DNA of 27,615 nt. It comes from a virus. Location: IMG/VR virus record IMGVR_UViG_3300049005_000031, positions 1 to 27,615 of that record. The stretch is one strand, 5' to 3'. The position numbers were made by a program, and so were the translations under genes. The notes under the pieces were generated by a model. It saw only the letters and a list, made by a program, of their open reading frames with translations. It was not told the DNA's origin and made no database searches. Below, in pieces: positions 22,914 through 27,615 of this stretch; within the stretch, counting starts at the first letter, position 1; every line of letters starts with the position of its first letter.

Positions 22914-23429
22914 TCACTGCCGGCGACGCCTTCTGCGCGCCGCGCCCGTCGCCCCGGCCAGCCCGGTCGAGAGAAGTATTAGCGTGGCCGGCTCGGGCGT
23001 GGCGACGGTGAACAAGGTGCCCGTGCCTGGTATCCGGGTCACGAACCCCCAACCGCTGAAGTTGATGTGGACGGTCGGCCCCGTGCAGAACGAGTCAGTG
23101 TTCTGGCAGACGTTGAGCGTGCCACTGACGAAGTTCTCGGTGAAGAATCCACCACCTTGAAAGTGGGTGGATAAGAACGTGGGGCCGGGGTAGAGCGCAA
23201 CCCCGGCGCCGTGAAGGACGGTGTCGATGAAGAAGTGGGAACTGTCCGACGGGTCTTGATCGCCGCTGTAGCCGACGATGTCCGAAGAGATTCGGACGCT
23301 GCCGTTGCCGAGCAGGAACGTCGATCCGTTGGCGAGGGTGACAGAGTCGGCTTTCGCCGCCGGGGCGCAGGCGAGCGCGAGGGCGAACGCCGCGAACAGG
23401 GTGAGTGAGAGTTGACGGAGCGGGGGCAT
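22914..23429 (-). CDS. PEP-CTERM exosortase substrate (secreted, 171 aa)
   Basis: The protein has an N-terminal signal peptide (MPPLRQLSLTLFAAFALALA, cleavage probably after AAKA) and a textbook PEP-CTERM tail: Pro-Glu-Pro at residues 145-147, a hydrophobic helix LILLSTGLAGATGA, then six arginines. In known hosts, exosortase processes such proteins for export to the surface or polysaccharide matrix. The central ~115 residues are beta-like, with two cysteines (NVCQNTDSFC), and not otherwise recognised. I chose the ATG at 23429 because AAGGAG lies 7 bases upstream; an ATG 33 bases earlier lacks this. It runs against the late genes, has its own promoter and looks like a host gene carried as cargo. 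No exosortase gene is in the window, so processing would depend on the host. Confidence 0.85.
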   Translation of the reverse strand: MPPLRQLSLTLFAAFALALACAPAAKADSVTLANGSTFLLGNGSVRISSDIVGYSGDQDPSDSSHFFIDTVLHGAGVALYPGPTFLSTHFQGGGFFTENFVSGTLNVCQNTDSFCTGPTVHINFSGWGFVTRIPGTGTLFTVATPEPATLILLSTGLAGATGAARRRRRRQ

Positions 23430-23580
23430 GATCTTTCTCCTTGTGGAGGCCGTGAGTGGCACTTGGGAAGCGGCGGGCCCCTCCGCGGCGGGGGGCGGGC
23501 GCGCGGGCTAAGGCTACTGACGCGAGACGGGGGCAAGCCGAGGCAGGGTAGCCTGCTGACCGAACAGTTAGGGCGCGGAG

Positions 23581-23608
23581 GTTATACGCAACAGGGCGGG
23601 CGCGTCAA
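23581..23608 (-). promoter_or_regulatory. Sigma-70-like promoter for the PEP-CTERM gene
   Basis: On the minus strand TTGACG (23608-23603), a 16-base spacer and TATAAC (23586-23581) each match the consensus at 5 of 6 positions. Transcription would begin near 23574, giving a 5' leader of about 145 bases before the ATG at 23429. Confidence 0.6.
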
Positions 23609-23737
23609 GGGTCGGGCGGAAAGAGTCGCGGCTCCGATGTAATGCGCGCCACTCGACATGGTCTAACGACTGTGTCGCCGCGCGCTGCATATGGCATAGG
23701 TCGGCGCGCGACCTCACGATGGCAAGATCGTGGGACT

Positions 23738-23770
23738 GGGGCGGCGGCGGTGCGAGGCTACCGCCGCCCC
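23738..23770. other. GC-rich hairpin in the intergenic region
   Basis: A perfect 10-bp inverted repeat (GGGGCGGCGG at 23738-23747, CCGCCGCCCC at 23761-23770) encloses a 13-base loop. It lies 11 bases upstream of the plus-strand promoter. There is no T-run after it on either strand long enough for a standard terminator. It may be an operator or insulator. Confidence 0.55.
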
Positions 23771-23781
23771 TGATTATGTAA

Positions 23782-23810
23782 TTGACGTTGACCACCGACT
23801 GCTATATACG
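23782..23810 (+). promoter_or_regulatory. Sigma-70-like promoter for the membrane-anchored protein
   Basis: TTGACG (23782-23787), 17 bases, then TATACG (23805-23810); TATATA at 23803-23808 is an overlapping alternative -10. Transcription would begin within a few bases of the ATG at 23820, so the mRNA would be nearly leaderless. No ribosome-binding site precedes the ATG. Confidence 0.5.
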
Positions 23811-23819
23811 CTACGGGAT

Positions 23820-25013
23820 ATGAGCGCCAGAAAAGATCAGGAACTAACCCCGCCCGTACCGAAGGACCCCACACACCAGACGCTTCATAGTTTATGGACT
23901 GATCGTAAATGGGTAATAACCACCGCGCTAGCCGTAACCGCCCTGCTGCTCGGCGTTGTCTATAACAACATATTCCTACCGATCATTGACGGCCGAATTG
24001 ATGGACGGATCGATAGCAAACAAAAATCATTGGCGGACAAACTTGATTCAGTAACTAATACAATCAATGACGACGCCCGCAAGATCAGCAACATTGAAGG
24101 GCAACTTAAAATTCTACTCGATAAGGTTATTACAAATCCGACGCGGGGGAGTAAGGAGGAAGTGAATGCCAACGTCTCAACCGCACGGCAGATTTTGCGT
24201 GAAGCGCAGCAGGAGAAAGTTGTGTTCGAGCCGAAAGCGGTAAAGGCGGGGGCGCATAATGTCTTCGCGCACGCGGTCGCAGCCGGACCGGATGTGCGTC
24301 CCACCCTTTGGGCCGCCACTAACCAATACGTGAGTTACCAGACCTTTCTCTACGCACTGACCCCCGATAAGACGCCCGGCAACCTCAAGACTATAGACAC
24401 ACCGCTCCCGCCGGGGAAGTCCGCCGACACCGTAATCGTTACGGGCGATCAGGAACTCGGCGGGCGTGTCTTTATGAACGCAAGGTTCGAGCACGCGCGG
24501 GTCACGTACGGAGGCGGCGCGCTGTCTCTGAGCGCCGCCTCCTTCTACGATTGTGATTTTCAGATATCTGACGTGGCCGCGGGGCGTGAGCTGGCGAAAC
24601 AAATCCTCGACTCGCCTACTGTTTCGATTCAGACACCGGCAGTCCCGACAGGCGGCTCGGCCTCGAAGTTCTGGGAAGGTTCATTCGAAGTCACCGAAGG
24701 GGGTCTGATTAACGCCCGATACTCCGTGAAATGTACGATGGCGAGTGATGCGACCAGTTGGTGTAATGACTTTCCGGACTCTGCCAGGATCGTTGACCCC
24801 GCGGGGAAGATTATCGAGAGGGGGGGCGCGTCAGCGGGAATCCATACTATCAGTGCGATCGCCAGAACCACGGGTACATACAAGATTGAATTGTTTGCCG
24901 GCGTGCCGGGACCAGCGATGCCCAACCCTATCGCCAGATTGGTGTCAATTAAAGTACAAGTTAACGGTAGCGACGTGCGGATCAGCTCGCCGTTCCCCGT
25001 ACCCTCACCTTAA
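23820..25013 (+). CDS. Membrane-anchored protein with coiled coil and beta-rich external domain (397 aa)
   Basis: I do not recognise the family. Layout: polar N-terminus (1-30), one transmembrane helix (about 31-54), a DGRIDGRID repeat and a coiled-coil-like region (about 57-105), a middle region, a short part with repeated hydrophobic positions at about 208-248 (GRVFMNARFEHARVTYGGG ... FYDCDF) reminiscent of beta-helix or pentapeptide-like coils, and an Ig-like C-terminal domain (about 270-390). The N-terminus is probably cytoplasmic and the bulk external. The ATG 23820 is preferred because a promoter ends ~10 bases upstream; a longer frame starts at 23730. Base composition is clearly more AT-rich than the phage genes, suggesting separate acquisition. 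It has its own promoter and no phage family signature, so I treat it as cargo. A phage structural role is unlikely. Confidence 0.65.
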   Translation: MSARKDQELTPPVPKDPTHQTLHSLWTDRKWVITTALAVTALLLGVVYNNIFLPIIDGRIDGRIDSKQKSLADKLDSVTNTINDDARKISNIEGQLKILLDKVITNPTRGSKEEVNANVSTARQILREAQQEKVVFEPKAVKAGAHNVFAHAVAAGPDVRPTLWAATNQYVSYQTFLYALTPDKTPGNLKTIDTPLPPGKSADTVIVTGDQELGGRVFMNARFEHARVTYGGGALSLSAASFYDCDFQISDVAAGRELAKQILDSPTVSIQTPAVPTGGSASKFWEGSFEVTEGGLINARYSVKCTMASDATSWCNDFPDSARIVDPAGKIIERGGASAGIHTISAIARTTGTYKIELFAGVPGPAMPNPIARLVSIKVQVNGSDVRISSPFPVPSP

Positions 25014-25028
25014 AAACGAGCTGTAGGT

Positions 25029-25071
25029 AAAAGAAGAGAAGAGCCCGCCGGTTCACAAACCCGGCGGGCTC
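25029..25071 (-). terminator. Strong terminator of the ParB-like operon (possibly bidirectional)
   Basis: An 11-bp perfect stem GAGCCCGCCGG (25041-25051) / CCGGCGGGCTC (25061-25071) with a 9-base loop. On the minus strand it is followed by TTCTCTTCTTTT (25040-25029), a good U-rich tail, so it ends the minus-strand pair. The plus side has only TCTCGTCGT, so termination of the 23820 gene there would be weaker. Confidence 0.85.
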
Positions 25072-25079
25072 TCTCGTCG

Positions 25080-25310
25080 TCAATCGTACTCGCTGTCGAG
25101 CAGCGGCGCGCTGCGCCGGTACTTGAGGATCAGCGTGTTCCAGTTCGTCTCGATGCGGCGCAGCTCCGTGATCGGCATGGTGCGCCAGTGGGCGAGGTTG
25201 GCTTCGCGCGCGGGGTAGCCGAGCACCTCCGCGGACTTCTCCGCGACGGACGCGACGAGCCGCTCGCGCTCGGCGTCGTCCGAAGGGAGTTTGTAAACGC
25301 GGGTCGGCAC
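25080..25310 (-). CDS. Small hypothetical protein downstream of the ParB-like gene (76 aa)
   Basis: I do not recognise it. The 76 residues are charged and helical (DDAERERLVASVAEKSAEVL, then LAHWRTMPITELRRIETNWNTLILKYRR), with no cysteines or membrane segment. It uses a GTG start that shares one base with the stop of the ParB-like gene (TAGTG), so it is translated by coupling from the same mRNA. The stop lies 8 bases before the operon terminator stem. The link with ParB suggests a partner or regulator, but that is guesswork. Confidence 0.6.
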   Translation of the reverse strand: MPTRVYKLPSDDAERERLVASVAEKSAEVLGYPAREANLAHWRTMPITELRRIETNWNTLILKYRRSAPLLDSEYD

Positions 25311-27523
25311 TACCGCTTGCCCGCACCAGCGCGCGCGACCTTCTTCGCCCGCGCGGCTGCCGCCGATTTCTGGACGGGCACGGGCTTGCGAGCAGCCTTC
25401 GCGCCGCGCGCCTTGGCGGGCTCAGCCTTCCGCGCTTTGACAGCCTTACGCGGCGCGCCCGCCGGCTCGGCGTAGAGCAGATCGCCCGCGACGATCTGAA
25501 CCGACTTGCCGCCGTCGAGCTCCACCTTGCAGGTCACGCCGCCCGAGTAGTTGCCCGCGTCGAGCAGTTGGCCCTCCATGCCGGCGTGATCGCCGCGCAC
25601 GACGATCGCGCGAGCGCCGAGCCTGACGACGCCCTCCGGTCCGTCGAGGTAAGGGAGTAGCGTGACCTTTCTTTCGACCTGCTGCTTGAGATCGTCGTAG
25701 CCGATCCCTTTCGACTGAGTCACCTTGTCCGTGTAGAGGACGGGCGGCGGTGTCTTCGGATCGGAGAGCACCTCGAGCACGTGGCGCTGCAAGACGCCGT
25801 GGAACTTCTTGGCGGGCGACTGGGCGAACCGCTCGCGAGCGTCGAAGAGGTTGTACGGCACGCCGTGCTCGGCGGCGAGCTTGACGATCTCCGACTGATT
25901 CCTTTTAGCGTAAAGGTCGATGTTCTCGCCGAGGTGCGCGACCGAGCAGAGGAACATGAACGCGACGAGGCCGGGGTCGTCGAGCGCGTCGAAGTGCGCC
26001 CGCGCCTTCTCCACCTTCTTGTTGCCGTAGCCGCCCGGCAGCTTCGTCACGTCGTCCCAGCGCAGCGCCTCGTACATCACGCCCTGCGTGTCGGTCGGGA
26101 CGAGCTCGAAGTGAGCCCACGCCGCGCGCGCGAAGAAGCCGCGGTCGAGCGGGAACCGCACCGCCCGCCCCTCGGCCCTCAACACCCTCACGACAATCTT
26201 GTCGTAGAGCGCGCCGAGCACGCGCCGGCGCACCGGCTCCGCGACGCGCGCGTCGAACAGCTCCTGCTTGCGGGCGAGGAACTGCTTGCGCTCGGCGGGC
26301 GTCTTCTCTTGCCCGGTGCCGGCGGACGAAGACGCAGACGAAGACGAAGACCGGCTCGCGGAGCGCCCCTTGTGATCCTTACACTTCGGCTCGGCGCAGA
26401 CCCAAGCAGTCTGCCCGCGCCTAGTGCCCTGCACGAAAACGCCCGGCAGCGCGAAGTCGCAGCGCGAGCCCTTCTTCTCGATGACCTCGTAAGCGTCGCG
26501 CCCGAGCGAGCCCGCGGGGAGGTTGTGGCGGCGCACGTCGTTCGCGTCTACTGACCAGATGTCGGTCAGGCGGAGAACTTTCGCGGCGCCCTCAGTTTTT
26601 AACTTCTCCTCCTGGCGGGAGATCCACGCGACCATCTTCCGCTCGTACCCTTCGGGGTTCGTGCAGATGGCTTTCTGCGCGGCGTCGGGGAAGAGGAGCG
26701 CGTTGGTGGCCGTGTTCGACGGACAGGTCGAGCAGGGACCCTGATCGGGCACGAGAGAGGGGTCTTCGAGGCTCCACGGCGCTTTGGCGAGGTCGAGGGC
26801 GACGTTGCTGTTGATCCAGCGGCGCAGGTCTTCGACTGTTTGCAGATCGTCCTTGCGCGGTTTGTAGATTTGCGTGTTGAGTTTGGAGTCATACCGGACG
26901 AACTCCTGCCCGTAGCAGGCGTCCAGCGCCTTGGGCTGCACCTCGGCTGCGAGCCGCGCGATCTGCGTCGCGTGACCGAGCGAGATGCGACCCTCGCGGA
27001 AGTCCTTCGCCGCGGGCTCGATCAAGGTGTTGAGCGACAGGCGCTGCGCGACGTAAGCCGGCGTCTTGCCGACCCGCGCCGCCAGCTCCTTCGCCGTCAT
27101 GCCGGCGACGACCGCGAGCAGGTGCTTGTAGCCCGTCGCCTCGTCGAGCGGGTGCACGTCCTCGCGCTGCAGGTTCTCCACGATCTGGAGTTCCAGCACC
27201 TGCTCGTCCCCCATCTCCTCGACGAGCGCCGGGACGGTGACGTGCTTGGCGAGCTTCGCGGCGCGGAAGCGGCGCTCGCCCGCGACGATCTCGTAGCGCG
27301 CCAGCGCGATCTTCGTCGTCGGTCTGACGAGGATGGGCTGGCGGATGCCGTGACGGTTGATGCTGTCCGCGAGCTCGGCGAGCTTCGCCTCGTCGAAGTG
27401 CGTGCGCGGGTTGGTGGGCGACGGCGCGATCTCGGAGATCGCGAGCAGCTCGAACTTCGGCTGCGGGACCGCGCCGGGCGCCTGCCTGTTGTGTCCGTTA
27501 GTTTCAGTTGTCGTTTTCTTCAT
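25310..27523 (-). CDS. Large ParB-domain protein with zinc clusters, KOW-like segment and basic tail (737 aa)
   Basis: The N-terminal 165 residues are a ParB/Spo0J-type domain: ISEIAPSPTNPR, then GIRQPILVRP, the nucleotide-binding AGERRFRA (81-88), ENLQRED (116-122), and a helix-turn-helix (about 142-162, MTAKELAARVGKTPAYVAQR). Such domains bind DNA clamps and CTP in partitioning. The protein then departs from typical ParB (~300 residues): a cysteine cluster (CSTC and later C, about 263-290), a second one (about 355-385, ending VCAEPKC), a Ser-rich linker, a long unknown region, a KOW-like segment (about 635-690: GARAIVVRGDHAGMEG), and a Lys/Ala/Arg-rich tail like a histone tail. The start has GGAG 7 bases upstream. 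No ParA gene is in view, so segregation is unproven. Host takeover, nuclease or DNA compaction roles are possible. Confidence 0.75.
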   Translation of the reverse strand: MKKTTTETNGHNRQAPGAVPQPKFELLAISEIAPSPTNPRTHFDEAKLAELADSINRHGIRQPILVRPTTKIALARYEIVAGERRFRAAKLAKHVTVPALVEEMGDEQVLELQIVENLQREDVHPLDEATGYKHLLAVVAGMTAKELAARVGKTPAYVAQRLSLNTLIEPAAKDFREGRISLGHATQIARLAAEVQPKALDACYGQEFVRYDSKLNTQIYKPRKDDLQTVEDLRRWINSNVALDLAKAPWSLEDPSLVPDQGPCSTCPSNTATNALLFPDAAQKAICTNPEGYERKMVAWISRQEEKLKTEGAAKVLRLTDIWSVDANDVRRHNLPAGSLGRDAYEVIEKKGSRCDFALPGVFVQGTRRGQTAWVCAEPKCKDHKGRSASRSSSSSASSSAGTGQEKTPAERKQFLARKQELFDARVAEPVRRRVLGALYDKIVVRVLRAEGRAVRFPLDRGFFARAAWAHFELVPTDTQGVMYEALRWDDVTKLPGGYGNKKVEKARAHFDALDDPGLVAFMFLCSVAHLGENIDLYAKRNQSEIVKLAAEHGVPYNLFDARERFAQSPAKKFHGVLQRHVLEVLSDPKTPPPVLYTDKVTQSKGIGYDDLKQQVERKVTLLPYLDGPEGVVRLGARAIVVRGDHAGMEGQLLDAGNYSGGVTCKVELDGGKSVQIVAGDLLYAEPAGAPRKAVKARKAEPAKARGAKAARKPVPVQKSAAAARAKKVARAGAGKR

Positions 27524-27546
27524 TTTTATTCTCCGTTGAAAGGCGC

Positions 27547-27615
27547 GGGGGGGGGGGGGGGGGGGGGGGGGGGGCGCGCCCGGGGGGGGGTTTGTGGGGG
27601 GGGGGGGGGGGGGCG
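27547..27615. other. Poly-G low-complexity tail, likely sequencing or assembly artefact
   Basis: A run of 28 G (27547-27574), then a short GC-rich stretch, ten or so further G, TTTGT and another G run fill the right end of the window. Long poly-G is typical of two-colour sequencing dropouts, and nothing biological is needed to explain it. The sequence upstream of the ParB-like gene is therefore not trustworthy. Confidence 0.75.

Larger units (their letters stand above)
23430..23819. other. Intergenic control region between two divergent cargo genes
   Basis: This 390-base stretch holds no convincing gene. It contains the ribosome-binding site (23437-23442) and ~145-base leader of the PEP-CTERM gene, with an inverted repeat AGGCTAC (23511-23517) / GTAGCCT (23548-23554). 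It also holds the minus-strand promoter at 23581-23608, a short inverted repeat CACGAT (23715-23720) / ATCGTG (23727-23732), a 10-bp GC hairpin at 23738-23770, and the plus-strand promoter at 23782-23810. The density of inverted repeats suggests protein-binding or RNA-folding control. Confidence 0.6.

Noticed and set aside
23412-23642. 76-codon plus-strand frame through the PEP-CTERM leader
   Set aside because: Gly/Arg-rich low complexity, no ribosome-binding site, and it lies over a convincing minus-strand promoter and leader.
25781-26554. 257-codon plus-strand frame opposite the ParB-like gene
   Set aside because: Composition is typical of a GC shadow (Arg/Val/Leu/Glu-rich), and the opposite frame has clear ParB motifs and a ribosome-binding site.
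1-27615. CRISPR arrays, tRNA or rRNA genes, integrase, attachment sites
   Set aside because: I looked for regularly spaced repeats, cloverleaf-like segments and recombinase motifs and saw none. The only repeats are the short tandem or inverted ones listed.

Overview
The window looks like the virion-structure half of a tailed phage or prophage with a long non-contractile (siphovirus-type) tail. It is followed by a short cargo region and a ParB-family gene. The DNA is GC-rich with strong GC bias at third codon positions, which is why long spurious reading frames appear on the opposite strand of most genes. No integrase, lysis, replication or RNA genes are visible, so this is part of a larger genome. 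The last ~70 bases are mostly poly-G and look like a sequencing or assembly artefact. The host is uncertain. A PEP-CTERM exosortase substrate near the right end points to a Gram-negative, exopolysaccharide-producing host; Acidobacteriota would fit but is only a guess.

Layout: 13-2407 DNA packaging (small and large terminase). 2420-4057 portal. 4078-5110 a cassette of small accessory genes and repeats. 5107-8215 capsid block in lambda order: protease, nested scaffold, decoration protein, major capsid protein. 8293-10355 connector, neck and tail-terminator genes. 10366-11421 tail tube. 11434-12255 an insertion-rich stretch holding an unknown gene, an antisense remnant of an endonuclease VII-type HNH gene, a small membrane-protein gene with its own promoter, and a terminator. 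12293-13401 tail-assembly chaperone pair joined by a -1 ribosomal frameshift. 13402-17625 tape measure. 17628-22909 tail tip and receptor-binding genes with PA14, fibronectin III and discoidin-like domains. 22914-25013 two cargo genes with their own promoters (a minus-strand PEP-CTERM protein and a plus-strand membrane-anchored protein). 25080-27523 a minus-strand pair, a small gene and a large ParB-like protein, ending at a strong terminator.

How it works together: the plus-strand genes from 13 to 22909 are tightly packed, often with ATGA, TGATG or GTGA stop/start overlaps, and read as one late operon for packaging, head and tail. Two recoding or nested-gene devices known from lambda are visible: an in-frame internal start with a strong ribosome-binding site inside the protease gene (lambda C/Nu3-like), and an A AAA AAC slippery site joining the two tail-chaperone frames (lambda G/GT-like). 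Codon use changes abruptly several times (around 10366, 12290, 13020 and 16000), suggesting a mosaic assembled by recombination.

The most unusual content is three moron-like units that break the late-operon pattern: the small membrane protein at 11982, the PEP-CTERM protein at 22914-23429 (minus) and the membrane-anchored protein at 23820. Each has a recognisable sigma-70-like promoter, and two of these would give almost leaderless mRNAs. All three predicted products go to the membrane or cell surface, so lysogenic conversion or superinfection exclusion is a reasonable but untested idea.
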